Positions 7,614 to 15,529 of a stretch of DNA of 37,759 nucleotides are shown one piece after another. Each line of letters begins with the position of its first letter. Within the stretch, counting starts at the first letter, position 1. Origin of the DNA: Dehalococcoidia bacterium (lineage in GTDB: Bacteria > Chloroflexota > Dehalococcoidia > Lucifugimonadales > UBA3495); assembly GCA_021295965.1 (NCBI GenBank), contig JAGWBI010000027.1, positions 1 through 37,759 on the forward strand, in the 5' to 3' direction. The notes beneath the pieces are model-generated. The model was not told the origin of the DNA. It ran no database searches and worked only from the letters and a program-made list of their open reading frames with translations. A program made the position numbers and the translations under genes.

Positions 7614-8002
7614 CTACGCTGTATTTGATGCGCGTCGTGCTTCGTTCACCGTACTTGAGTCTGGAATTCCAGCATCCGAAAACCCGCTTCCCATTCTCCG
7701 AAAACGCCCCTCCAACTTGGTGAGAGTGTCCTTCAGATAGCCTGGTTGTCTTCAGGCGGGACTTCCACTTGTACGAAGACGTGGATGGCCTGCTGCGTGT
7801 CCTGTTGGGTCGAATCAAGGTGGATGAGAGGGCCGATCCATTGAACTCCCACACCATCAATGCGATAGCTAAGAAAATTCCCCTGAGCGTCAGTAACCAC
7901 CTCTTCCCCTTTGTGTGTTGCGATAATAGACGCTACCAGCCTGGTAACGGCTTTCAGCGCCTGGTCTTGCTCGGACAGTTCCTTTTTGCCTCTTGCGATA
8001 AC
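7614..8002 (-). pseudogene. Probable decayed small gene between Nudix and DUF433 genes
   Basis: Two open stretches in different frames look protein-like. The first (8002-7733, 89 codons) reads KELSEQDQALKAVTRLVAS, NFLSYRIDGVGVQWIGPLIH and HVFVQVEVPPEDNQAI, then TGA. It has no ATG, GTG or TTG before the GTG about 34 codons in. The second (7751-7614) reads LKDTLTKLEGRFRRMGSG and FSDAGIPDSSTVNEARRAS, then TAG, and overlaps the first. Their codon use looks coding and they join naturally at about 7740 with a one-step frame change. I read this as one former gene that lost its start and suffered a frameshift. A short 55-residue product from the internal GTG, preceded by GGGGAAG, is the alternative. 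Function unknown. Confidence 0.35.
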
Positions 8003-8022
8003 TCAAGTTGGAAGGTAGAGCT

Positions 8023-8790
8023 TCAGGCGTTTATGAAGCCGGGCAAGAAATACTCCCGCGTTGGGTCGTGGGGCATTCCCGGCATGTCTGCGGGGACTAT
8101 GCCGTCGCTTTCCAGGGCGGAGCGGACGATGCCCTTGTTGAAGGGGCTGATATCGTCGTCGGTCATGAAATCATTGACGGGCATCCAGAGGCATTCTTCG
8201 ATTTCCTGCTCGCTCATCTTGATTTGTTCGGTGAGAGCGCGCAGGCGACAGACGAAGTAGATATCGGATTTGCCGTAGCGGTAGCCGTGCCAGTGGCGGA
8301 AGCACGCCAAGGCTTCAAACTCGGCCTCCACGCCGGTTTCTTCCAGCACCTCGCGGACGATGGAATCGACAATGTTTTCGCCCGGTTCCAGGGCGCCGCC
8401 GGGCAATTTGTAGAAGGGCGGCCGGTTGTCGATGCGGTAGCGTTCGCACACCACCAGCAGTTCTTCCCGGTTGTTCAGCACGACACCGCCGGCGCCAATG
8501 TAATGCGTCGCGTAGGGCGGGATGAACGAGCCGGGGATCAAGGTGAGGGTGGCGGTCAAGCCGCCCTCGTCGGCATGGTGATATACGAAGCCGCGCTCCG
8601 TTGCGATAGGCACATGCGATGCTAACCCCAACGGGACGTCCACCCAGGCTACTTCGTAGCCTTTATTACGCCACTCTGCGATCGAAGCGTCCAGCCGGGC
8701 CGCGAATTCACCCGGGTCGGAAGGCAGTTCGGCGGAGTTCACAACCACTCCGCGAAATGGATTTGGCGTGGCCGCCAGGGGAGAGACCAA
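8023..8790 (-). CDS. Nudix hydrolase, NUDT6-like two-domain type
   Basis: The 255-residue protein has the full Nudix box GALEPGENIVDSIVREVLEE (TG follows) at about residues 132-153, with the metal-binding R-E-x-x-E-E. Upstream is a domain of about 95 residues, FRGVVVNSAELPSD to YEVAWVDVPLGLASHVPIA and GFVYHHADEG, which is the pattern of the extended NUDT6/plant NUDT family. These hydrolyse nucleoside diphosphates linked to another group; the substrate here is unknown. I chose TTG 8790 because AGGAGG lies 6 bases upstream and similarity begins directly after it. The longer frame covers the divergent intergenic region. The gene points away from the first solute-binding protein gene. Confidence 0.82.
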   Translation of the reverse strand: MVSPLAATPNPFRGVVVNSAELPSDPGEFAARLDASIAEWRNKGYEVAWVDVPLGLASHVPIATERGFVYHHADEGGLTATLTLIPGSFIPPYATHYIGAGGVVLNNREELLVVCERYRIDNRPPFYKLPGGALEPGENIVDSIVREVLEETGVEAEFEALACFRHWHGYRYGKSDIYFVCRLRALTEQIKMSEQEIEECLWMPVNDFMTDDDISPFNKGIVRSALESDGIVPADMPGMPHDPTREYFLPGFINA

Positions 8791-8929
8791 GACGCACCTC
8801 CTGGTGGGACGCGCAGTATTCGGTCGGCGAAACAGCCTGGCCAAAAGGTCCCGACCAATACGGCGGCAGTATAGCACAGCGCCAGAGCGCCGCCGGCACA
8901 ACTCACTTCGCGGATGCAAATATTATGTA

Positions 8930-8959
8930 TTGACAACGGCGATTCTCGCCCCCTACAAT
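8930..8959 (+). promoter_or_regulatory. Sigma-70-type promoter of the first solute-binding protein gene
   Basis: TTGACA at 8930-8935, an 18-base spacer, and TACAAT at 8954-8959. It gives a leader of about 190 bases before the ATG at 9158. The -10 region and its right flank (CCCCTACAATCCC) resemble the end of the dispersed palindrome at 4116. Confidence 0.75.
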
Positions 8960-8961
8960 CC

Positions 8962-8973
8962 CCAAACGTTTGG
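8962..8973. promoter_or_regulatory. Perfect 12-base palindrome at the predicted transcript start
   Basis: CCAAACGTTTGG lies 3 bases downstream of the -10 hexamer, overlapping the predicted start of transcription. This is a typical place for a dimeric repressor site. It is absent from the other two copies of the cassette, so the first paralog may be regulated differently. No cognate regulator is in the window. The rest of the 8974-9157 leader holds no gene I can support. Confidence 0.45.
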
Positions 8974-9157
8974 CGCAACGCTTTCAATCACTAATCTTGA
9001 TATAACCGATATATTTCACCGTAAAGGCGGATCTAATAGTAGGTTTCAGCCAATATTATCGATTGTATGGTGTAGTTCCCGCTTTGCCGTCAACTGGCTG
9101 ATAGCTGGTCTGAAAAACGAGCGTCGCCTACCGCCCCGCTGCAAGGAGGAGCCAATC

Positions 9158-11059
9158 ATGATACGTCGTCCGCGTGCATCGTTCGCGCCCGTGATGGGCG
9201 GGTTGTTGGCATTAGCGCTACTGACCGGAGTGGCCTGTGGAGGAGCCGAAGCGCCCCAGGAGACACAAACCGCGGCGCCCACCGGCGGCGACAGCGCCGC
9301 AAGCCCAGCCCAACCGCAATCGCAACCACAAGCCCAAGCCCAACAGCAGGCTCAGCCCCAAAACCAGGGTCAAAGCCAAAGTCAAACCGCCGCAGAACCC
9401 ACCGCCGCCAGCGCGCCCCAAGCGGCTGGGGAACCTGCCGCCACCCCCACGCCTCTCCCTGCCGCTCTGCCCTCCGAGGTGGTGGCCAACCCCATCACCA
9501 AGGACGTTTATGCCAACGCGCAGTACGGCGGCATTCTGCGGCGGGGTGGCTACTCGGATCCAGCGCACTATGACCTGATGCAGGTGTCAAGCGTGGTCAA
9601 TTCGTTCAAACAGATGATGCTGCTGAACAACGTGCTCCGGTACAATCCCATCGACGCAGGGCAAACCATCATTCCGGATCTTGCTACAAGTTGGGAGGTA
9701 TCGGAAGACGGCAAGGTTTGGACGTTTCCGCTGCGTGAGGGCGTGCAGTTTCACGACGGGACGATCTTGAACGCCGACGACGTAGCCGCGTCCTGGTCCA
9801 GGGTGATCGACCCGCCGGGAGGCGTGATCAGCGCCCGCAAGGGGCTGTATGACCCCTTCGGGCCGACGGTGGCGGTAGTGGACCCTCTCACAGTTGAGTT
9901 CACTTTTGACCAGGCCCCGCCGCTGAACTACGGCCTCAACGCCTTCGCTCTCGAATGGCACGGAGTGTTCCCCAAGGCATTCCTGGAGGCGAACAACTAC
10001 GACCTGAAGCTCAACGGTGACAAGGCGCCCGGCACAGGCGCGTTCCAATTCCTGGAACACCAGGAGGGGGAGGTATGGAAGAACGAGCGCTTTGTCGATT
10101 ACTGGAACGAGGGTTTGCCGTATTTGGATGAGGTTTGGACATATCCCTTGGGGTCCAGCCTGAACCGCTCCGCCGCACTGCTGGCGGGCAACGTCGAATA
10201 TGCCCAGACCATCGATCCGGCGGCCTACGAAATCCTGAAGAATGACGTGCGATATGAAGCCCAGCCGTTCTCGTCCTACTCCTACGGAGCCGTCTGGTTC
10301 AACACGGACAAAGAGCCGTGGAGCAACCCCAAGGTCCGCAAGGCAATGTGGTTGGCTATCGATCGCCACGCCATCCACGAGGTGTTGAGCGAGTACGTAT
10401 TCGGATATCCAGGCGGTACCGGGTGGACCTTCCAGGACCAGGCTTTCCAATTGCCCCGGGCAGAAATCGACGCCCGTTTGGTCTATAACCGGGAGGCTGC
10501 AGAAGCCGAAGCCAAACGGCTGATGGAGGAAGCCGGTTACGGCGAAGGCATCAAGAACGTTGATCTGATGCAGCGCGATCCGGCCAGCCCCTTCTACACG
10601 GCGGGAGCCCAGTTCGTGCAACTCGAGTTCAAGCGGATTCTGGGGATCGAGTCGACCATACGTCCGGTGGCTTCGGCGGTGTGGTTTGAGGAGATGGCCA
10701 ACCGGAATTTCGACATCACCCTGGGAGCCACCGCGGCGCCGTTCATCGACCCTTCGGCGTATCTGAACACCTTCTACAACTGTGAGGGCGGTGAAAACTA
10801 CTCCAACTATTGCAATCCGGAGTTCGACGCCGTCATGGCGCAAGTGGACTCCGAACCGGACTTCGACAAGCGTTTCGAGTTGGTGCAGCAGGCCGCCCAA
10901 ATCCTCGACGCGGATCCGCCGACGGTTGAGTTCTGGTACAACCGCACCCTCGCGGCGTGGCTCACCTGCGTGCATGGCATCGAGGGCAAGAACGGCGCTT
11001 TGGTGCATAACTTGGACCGGATGGATACCGTGTGGATGGATGCGGGTTGCAGTCAGTAG
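9158..11059 (+). CDS. ABC-type peptide/solute-binding lipoprotein, paralog 1 (SBP_bac_5)
   Basis: The 633-residue protein is a family 5 extracellular solute-binding protein (DppA/OppA type). It starts with a lipoprotein signal (MIRRPRASFAPVMGGLLALA, then LLTGVAC), with the lipid-bearing cysteine at residue 27. An unusually long Q/P/A-rich tether follows to about residue 105. The binding domain has YNPIDAGQTIIPDLATSWEV, WTFPLREGVQFHDG (the family W-x-F-x-L-R-x-G-V-x-F-H-D-G signature) and a C-terminal pair of cysteines near HGIEGKNGAL. ATG 9158 follows AGGAGG. It delivers peptides or another organic solute to the permeases at 15530-17405. It is clearly related to, but the most diverged of, the three tandem copies. 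Confidence 0.9.
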   Translation: MIRRPRASFAPVMGGLLALALLTGVACGGAEAPQETQTAAPTGGDSAASPAQPQSQPQAQAQQQAQPQNQGQSQSQTAAEPTAASAPQAAGEPAATPTPLPAALPSEVVANPITKDVYANAQYGGILRRGGYSDPAHYDLMQVSSVVNSFKQMMLLNNVLRYNPIDAGQTIIPDLATSWEVSEDGKVWTFPLREGVQFHDGTILNADDVAASWSRVIDPPGGVISARKGLYDPFGPTVAVVDPLTVEFTFDQAPPLNYGLNAFALEWHGVFPKAFLEANNYDLKLNGDKAPGTGAFQFLEHQEGEVWKNERFVDYWNEGLPYLDEVWTYPLGSSLNRSAALLAGNVEYAQTIDPAAYEILKNDVRYEAQPFSSYSYGAVWFNTDKEPWSNPKVRKAMWLAIDRHAIHEVLSEYVFGYPGGTGWTFQDQAFQLPRAEIDARLVYNREAAEAEAKRLMEEAGYGEGIKNVDLMQRDPASPFYTAGAQFVQLEFKRILGIESTIRPVASAVWFEEMANRNFDITLGATAAPFIDPSAYLNTFYNCEGGENYSNYCNPEFDAVMAQVDSEPDFDKRFELVQQAAQILDADPPTVEFWYNRTLAAWLTCVHGIEGKNGALVHNLDRMDTVWMDAGCSQ

Positions 11060-11079
11060 CCGTTTTCGCCGGCGTTGCG

Positions 11080-11100
11080 GGCGCCCATCACAGGGGCGCC
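11080..11100 (+). terminator. Possible terminator hairpin after paralog 1
   Basis: GGCGCCC (11080-11086) pairs with GGGCGCC (11094-11100) around a 7-base loop, 20 bases after the stop codon. No clear T-run follows, so termination would be partial at best. Confidence 0.35.
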
Positions 11101-11114
11101 ATCGAATATTTGAC

Positions 11115-11129
11115 ATTGACATCGTCAAT
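11115..11129. promoter_or_regulatory. Inverted repeat overlapping the -35 box of paralog 2
   Basis: ATTGAC-ATC-GTCAAT is a perfect 6-base inverted repeat containing the TTGACA hexamer. A protein bound here would block RNA polymerase. The identical sequence lies at 13324-13338 before paralog 3. Confidence 0.4.
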
Positions 11130-11144
11130 GGCAGTGCCTACAAT
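11116..11144 (+). promoter_or_regulatory. Sigma-70-type promoter of paralog 2
   Basis: TTGACA at 11116-11121, a 17-base spacer and TACAAT at 11139-11144. A second TTGACA sits one half-turn upstream (11110-11115). The promoter is duplicated almost unchanged before paralog 3. Confidence 0.8.
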
Positions 11145-11150
11145 CCCCGC

Positions 11151-11341
11151 AGTCGGCAGGGAGCCGATTTCGTCGTCATTGACGCCCGTTGGAAATTTAC
11201 CAACAACGGTGATATGACACAGTATCTATTATCGTAAATCTCGACAATTACCACGGCGAAATCTGGTTCTCTGGAATCGCTTGTGAGCGCGACCGGCGAA
11301 TCTCTGATAACGACAGGTGACCGAATACCTGCGGAGGACAA
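11151..11341 (+). promoter_or_regulatory. Conserved 5' leader of paralog 2, possibly structured
   Basis: About 190 bases of transcribed leader precede the TTG start. It contains a TCGGC/GCCGA hairpin at the transcript start, a CGCT-TGTG-AGCG hairpin at 11278-11289 and a CAGGT/ACCTG hairpin (11314-11331) just before the GGAGG ribosome site. Most of it is conserved in the leader at 13360-13549. No small open frame with a ribosome site stands out. Confidence 0.4.
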
Positions 11342-13240
11342 TTGACACCGAAGCGAATTTTCACATCACCCGCCACGGCGCTGGCTGTCGTGTTGACAAT
11401 CGCGCTGGTAACCGCCGTGGCCTGCGGCGGAACCGCAGCCCCGGCTCCACAGACCGCGCCGGCTGATACCGGAGCCGCCGGGTCGGCCGCCCCTGCCACC
11501 GGCGGCGATTCCGGCACCACCGCCGCCACCGGTTCCGGCGGAGGAACCGCGGCGCAGTCCCAGGCCCAACCACAGGCCACTCGGGTGCCGCCGACTGCGC
11601 GGCCTACCACCCCGCCCGATGCAACCCCCACACCGCTGCCGGCAGCATTGCCGTCCGAGGTGATTTCCAATCCGGTCACGAAGGACGCCTATCCCGATGC
11701 GCAGTGGGGTGGAATCCTGCGGCGCGGCGGGTATGTTGACCCGGCCCACTACGACCTGATGCAGGTTTCGAGCGTTTCCAACTCCTTCAAACAGATGATG
11801 CTGTTGAACAACCTGCTGCGGTACAACCCGCTGGACGCCGGCAAGACCATTATCCCTGACATTGCCGCCAACTGGGACGTGTCCGAGGATGGCGAGACGT
11901 GGACCTTCCCACTGCGCGAGAATGTGATGTTCCATGACGGGACGATCATGGATGCAGACGACGTGGCGGCTTCCTGGGGACGGGTGATCGACCCGCCCAG
12001 CGGTGTGGTCAGCGCGCGGAAGGGGCTGTATACGCCTTTCGGACCGACCATCAACGTGATCGATCCACAAACAGTAGCTTTCAACTTCGACGTTGCGCCC
12101 CCGCTGAACTACGGTCTGAACCTTTTCGCTCTGGAATGGCACGGGATCTATCCCAAGGATTTCCTGGAAGCCAACAACTACGACCTGAAGGTCAACGGCA
12201 TAACCGCACCGGGAACCGGCGCGTTTCGCTTCCTGGAGCATCAGGAGGGTGAAGTCTGGAAGAATGAGCGGTTCGCTGACTACTGGAACGAGGGGCTGCC
12301 GTACCTTGATGAGGTGTGGACGTTCCCGTTGGGGTCCAGCGTGAACCGCTCAGCAGCGCTTTTGGCCGGCAACGTGGAGTACGCCCAGACGGTGGACCCG
12401 GCCGCGTTTGAGATCCTGTCCAACGATGACCGCTACGAGGCTCAGCCCTTCTCATCGTATTCCTACTTTGCGGTGTGGTTCAACACCGACAAGGAACCGT
12501 GGAACGACCCCAGGGTGCGGAGGGCCATGTGGCTGTCTGTGGACCGGGCCGCGCTGCACGAGGTGGTGAGCGAATGGTTGTTCGGCTATATGGGTGGGAC
12601 CGGCTGGACCTTCCCGGACCAAGCCTACCAACTGCCGCAAGCGGAGATCGACACGCGGCTGGTGTTCAACCGGGAAGCGGCGGAAGCCGAGGCAAAGCGG
12701 CTTTTCGAGGAAGCCGGATACAGTGAAGGTATCGAGAACGTAGATCTGATGCAGCGCGACCCAGCCAATCCACATTTCACGGCGGCGGCCCAAATCGTAC
12801 AGCTGGAGTTCAAGCGGATATTGGGGATCGAGTCCACCATTCGACCGGTTGCCTCGGCCGTGTGGTTTGAGGAGTTGGCCAACCGCAACTTCGACATCAC
12901 GGTGGGGGCTATCGCATCACCGTTCATTGATCCTTCGGCGTACCTCAACAGCTTCTACCGATGCGGCGGAGGCGAGAACCACTCCAACTACTGCAACCCT
13001 GAGTTCGACGCGCTGATGGCGCAGGTGGACGCGGAAGGCGACCTAGAGAAACGGTACGATCTGGTGCAACAGGCGGCGGCGATCCTGGATCAGGACCCGC
13101 CGACCGTCGAATACTGGTACAACCGCACCCTCTCAGCTTGGCGCTCCTGCGTCCACGGCATCGAGGGCAAGCACGGCGCTCTGGTGCACAACCTGGACCG
13201 CATGGACACGGTCTGGATGGATGAGGAATGCCGCCAGTAG
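11342..13240 (+). CDS. ABC-type peptide/solute-binding lipoprotein, paralog 2 (SBP_bac_5)
   Basis: The 632-residue protein is a close paralog of the next gene and a looser one of the previous. The signal is MTPKRIFTSPATALAVVLTI then ALVTAVAC, with the lipid cysteine at residue 28. An A/T/G/P-rich linker of about 65 residues follows. The binding domain shows YNPLDAGKTIIPDIAANWDV and WTFPLRENVMFHDG. The start is TTG 11342, preceded by CGGAGG at a good distance; no ATG fits the signal peptide. Family members capture oligopeptides, nickel chelates or opine-like solutes outside the cell. Which solute is not visible. The three paralogs share the pocket framework, so they may offer one transporter several specificities. 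Confidence 0.9.
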   Translation: MTPKRIFTSPATALAVVLTIALVTAVACGGTAAPAPQTAPADTGAAGSAAPATGGDSGTTAATGSGGGTAAQSQAQPQATRVPPTARPTTPPDATPTPLPAALPSEVISNPVTKDAYPDAQWGGILRRGGYVDPAHYDLMQVSSVSNSFKQMMLLNNLLRYNPLDAGKTIIPDIAANWDVSEDGETWTFPLRENVMFHDGTIMDADDVAASWGRVIDPPSGVVSARKGLYTPFGPTINVIDPQTVAFNFDVAPPLNYGLNLFALEWHGIYPKDFLEANNYDLKVNGITAPGTGAFRFLEHQEGEVWKNERFADYWNEGLPYLDEVWTFPLGSSVNRSAALLAGNVEYAQTVDPAAFEILSNDDRYEAQPFSSYSYFAVWFNTDKEPWNDPRVRRAMWLSVDRAALHEVVSEWLFGYMGGTGWTFPDQAYQLPQAEIDTRLVFNREAAEAEAKRLFEEAGYSEGIENVDLMQRDPANPHFTAAAQIVQLEFKRILGIESTIRPVASAVWFEELANRNFDITVGAIASPFIDPSAYLNSFYRCGGGENHSNYCNPEFDALMAQVDAEGDLEKRYDLVQQAAAILDQDPPTVEYWYNRTLSAWRSCVHGIEGKHGALVHNLDRMDTVWMDEECRQ

Positions 13241-13253
13241 CCACCGCATCGAC

Positions 13254-13307
13254 TGTCGCCGGGAGCGCCCACTGCAATCTGAAGCTCCCGGCGACAACAC
13301 CCTTTTT
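13254..13307 (+). terminator. Intrinsic terminator after paralog 2
   Basis: TGTCGCCGGGAGC (13254-13266) and GCTCCCGGCGACA (13284-13296) form a perfect 13-base-pair stem. It is followed by ACACCC and TTTTT (13303-13307). It separates the paralog 2 and paralog 3 transcripts, consistent with paralog 3 having its own promoter. Confidence 0.8.
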
Positions 13308-13323
13308 GAATGGAATATTTGAC

Positions 13324-13338
13324 ATTGACATCGTCAAT
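13324..13338. promoter_or_regulatory. Inverted repeat overlapping the -35 box of paralog 3
   Basis: The same ATTGAC-ATC-GTCAAT repeat as at 11115-11129, again containing the TTGACA hexamer. Confidence 0.4.
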
Positions 13339-13353
13339 GGCAGTGCCTACAAT
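13325..13353 (+). promoter_or_regulatory. Sigma-70-type promoter of paralog 3
   Basis: TTGACA at 13325-13330, a 17-base spacer, and TACAAT at 13348-13353. The surrounding 60 bases nearly duplicate the paralog 2 promoter. Confidence 0.8.
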
Positions 13354-13359
13354 CCCGGC

Positions 13360-13549
13360 AGTCGGCGGGGAGCCGATTTCGCCATCATCGACGCCCTTTC
13401 GGAACTTATCAACAGACGTGATATGACACAGAGTCCATTATCGCAAATCGCGACGATACTTACGGCGAAACCTGGTTCTCTGAAATCGCTAATTAGCGTG
13501 CCGGCGAATCTCTCATAACGACAGGTGACCGAATACCTGCGGAGGACAA
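13360..13549 (+). promoter_or_regulatory. Conserved 5' leader of paralog 3
   Basis: Homologous to the leader at 11151-11341. The small hairpin CGCT-AATT-AGCG (13487-13498) keeps the same stem as in paralog 2 while its four loop bases differ. The 3' hairpin before the ribosome site is identical. No other gene is seen in the 13241-13549 gap. Confidence 0.4.
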
Positions 13550-15436
13550 TTGACACCGAAGCGAATTTTCACATCACCCGCCACGGCGCTGGCCGTCGTG
13601 TTGACGATTGTGCTGATGACCGCCGTGGCCTGCGGGGGAACCGCGGCCCCGGCTCCGCAGACCGCGCCGGCTGATACCGGAGCCGCCGGGTCGGCCGCCC
13701 CTGCCACCGGCGGCGATTCCGGCACCACCGCCGCTACCGGTTCCGGCGGGGGCGCCGCGGCGCAGCCCCAGGTGACCCGGGTGCCGCCGACTGCGCGGCC
13801 TACCACCCCGCCCGATGCAACCCCCACGCCGCTGCCGGCCGCTTTGCCGTCTGAGGTGATTTCCAATCCCGTCACGAAGGACGCCTATCCCGATGCGCAG
13901 TGGGGTGGAATCCTGCGGCGCGGCGGCTACTTCGACCCGGCCCACTACGATCTGATGCAGGTGTCCAGCGTTTCTAACTCCTTCAAGCAGATGATGGTGT
14001 TGAACAATCTGCTGCGTTACAACCCGTTGGACGCTGGCAAGACCATCATTCCGGACATCGCCACCAGTTGGGACCTGTCCGAAGACGGCAAGACCTGGAC
14101 GTTCCCCCTGCGGGAGGGCGTCCAGTTCCACACCGGCGGCATCATGGACGCCGACGACGTGGCGGCGTCCTGGTCTCGCGTAATCGACCCGCCGGCCGGA
14201 GTGGTCAGCGCTCGTAAGGGCCTGTACACGCCCTTCGGCCCGTCCATCGAGGTAATCGATCCATCGACGGTCGCCTTCAACTTTGAAAAAGCCCCGCCGC
14301 TGAACTACGGGCTGAACCTGTTCGCGCTGGAATGGCACGGGGTCTTTGAAAAAGATTTCCTCCAAGCGAACAACTATGACCTGAAACTCAACGGCGCCGA
14401 CGCGCCGACCACGGGCGCCTTCCGGTTCCTGGAACACCAGGAGGGTGAGGTCTGGAAGAACGAACGATTCCCGGACTACTGGAACGAAGGACTGCCCTAC
14501 CTGGACGAAGTCTGGACCTACCCCCTGGGGAACAGCACCAGCCGGTCTGCTGCCCTGCTGGCGGGCAACGTTGAGTTTTCCCAGACGGTTGATCCGGCAG
14601 CCTTCGAGATCCTGCAGAACGACGACCGCTACGAAGCCCAGCCGTTCTCCTCGTACTCATACCTGGCGGTTTGGATCAACACTGACCGCGAACCGTGGAA
14701 CGACACGCGGGTCCGCAAGGCCCTGTGGCTGGCGCTGGACCGTGATGCTGTCCACGAAGTGGTCAGCGAGTGGCTCTACGGATACCGGGGCGGCACCGGC
14801 TGGACCTTCCAGGACCAGTCTTTCCAACTTCCCCAGGCTGAGATCGACAACCGAATGGTCTTCGACCGCCCGGCAGCAGAAGCCGAAGCGAAGCGTCTCA
14901 TGGAAGAAGCCGGCTACGGCGAAGGCATCAAAAACGTTGACCTGATGCAGCGCGACCCGAACAGCGCGCACTGGACGGCGGCGGCCCAGGTGGTGCAGTT
15001 GGAGTTTCAGCGGATACTGGGCATCGAGTCGGAGATCCGGCCCGTAGCTTCTGCCGTATGGTTTGAAGAACTGGCCAACCGCAACTTCGACCTGACCATC
15101 GGAGGCATCGCCTCCCCGTTCATCGACCCGTCGGCGTACATGAACAGCTTCTACCGCTGCGGCGGCGGCGAAAACCACTCCAACTACTGCAATCCGGAGT
15201 TCGACGCCATCATGGAACAGGTGGACGCCGAGACCGACTTTGACCGGCGGTACGACCTGGTGCAGCAAGCGGCGGCGATCCTCGACGCAGACCCGCCGAC
15301 GGTGGAATATTGGTACAACCGCACCCTGGCGGCGTGGCGCTCCTGCGTCCACGGCATCGAAGGCAAGCACGGCGCGCTCGTTCACAACCTGGACCGCATG
15401 GACACGGTCTGGATGGACGAGGAGTGCCGGCAGTAA
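13550..15436 (+). CDS. ABC-type peptide/solute-binding lipoprotein, paralog 3 (SBP_bac_5)
   Basis: The 628-residue protein has the same lipoprotein signal as paralog 2 with two substitutions (lipid cysteine at 28). Its linker is a few residues shorter, and the same fold follows: WTFPLREGVQFHTGG, NYGLNLFALEWHGV and HGIEGKHGALVHNLDRMDTV. Note HTGG where the family usually has HDG (paralogs 1 and 2 have HDG), a change in the signature loop. The start is TTG 13550 after CGGAGG, exactly as in paralog 2. The gene is followed after 93 bases by the permease genes, so read-through from its promoter may also express the transporter. It is probably the most recent duplicate, judging from shared upstream DNA with paralog 2. 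Confidence 0.9.
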   Translation: MTPKRIFTSPATALAVVLTIVLMTAVACGGTAAPAPQTAPADTGAAGSAAPATGGDSGTTAATGSGGGAAAQPQVTRVPPTARPTTPPDATPTPLPAALPSEVISNPVTKDAYPDAQWGGILRRGGYFDPAHYDLMQVSSVSNSFKQMMVLNNLLRYNPLDAGKTIIPDIATSWDLSEDGKTWTFPLREGVQFHTGGIMDADDVAASWSRVIDPPAGVVSARKGLYTPFGPSIEVIDPSTVAFNFEKAPPLNYGLNLFALEWHGVFEKDFLQANNYDLKLNGADAPTTGAFRFLEHQEGEVWKNERFPDYWNEGLPYLDEVWTYPLGNSTSRSAALLAGNVEFSQTVDPAAFEILQNDDRYEAQPFSSYSYLAVWINTDREPWNDTRVRKALWLALDRDAVHEVVSEWLYGYRGGTGWTFQDQSFQLPQAEIDNRMVFDRPAAEAEAKRLMEEAGYGEGIKNVDLMQRDPNSAHWTAAAQVVQLEFQRILGIESEIRPVASAVWFEELANRNFDLTIGGIASPFIDPSAYMNSFYRCGGGENHSNYCNPEFDAIMEQVDAETDFDRRYDLVQQAAAILDADPPTVEYWYNRTLAAWRSCVHGIEGKHGALVHNLDRMDTVWMDEECRQ

Positions 15437-15445
15437 AGTAACCGT

Positions 15446-15474
15446 GCGGGGGCGGGCTTCAAACCCCCCCCCGC
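15446..15474 (+). terminator. GC-rich hairpin between paralog 3 and the permease genes
   Basis: GCGGGGGCGGG pairs with the run of C ending CCGC at 15474, around a short CTTCAAA loop. There is no T-run, so it more likely acts as a partial stop or an mRNA-stability element that leaves more binding-protein than permease message. Such ratios are common in ABC import operons. Confidence 0.4.
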
Positions 15475-15529
15475 GACGCCAACCATTGCAAACCGACACG
15501 TAGGCACAACCCGAATAGGAGATGGGGGA

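Noticed and set aside
9059-9110. Minus-strand TTGACG...TACAAT as promoter for the Nudix gene
   Set aside because: The spacer is 20 bases and the site is about 270 bases from the start, so it is unlikely to be a functional sigma-70 promoter.
9240-9470. Q/P/A-rich stretch in paralog 1 as a separate low-complexity repeat element
   Set aside because: It is in frame and continues directly from the lipoprotein cysteine, so it is a surface tether and not an inserted element.
9587-11128. 513-residue minus-strand open frame opposite paralog 1
   Set aside because: Mirror of the solute-binding gene; no similarity to a family and composition typical of a shadow frame.
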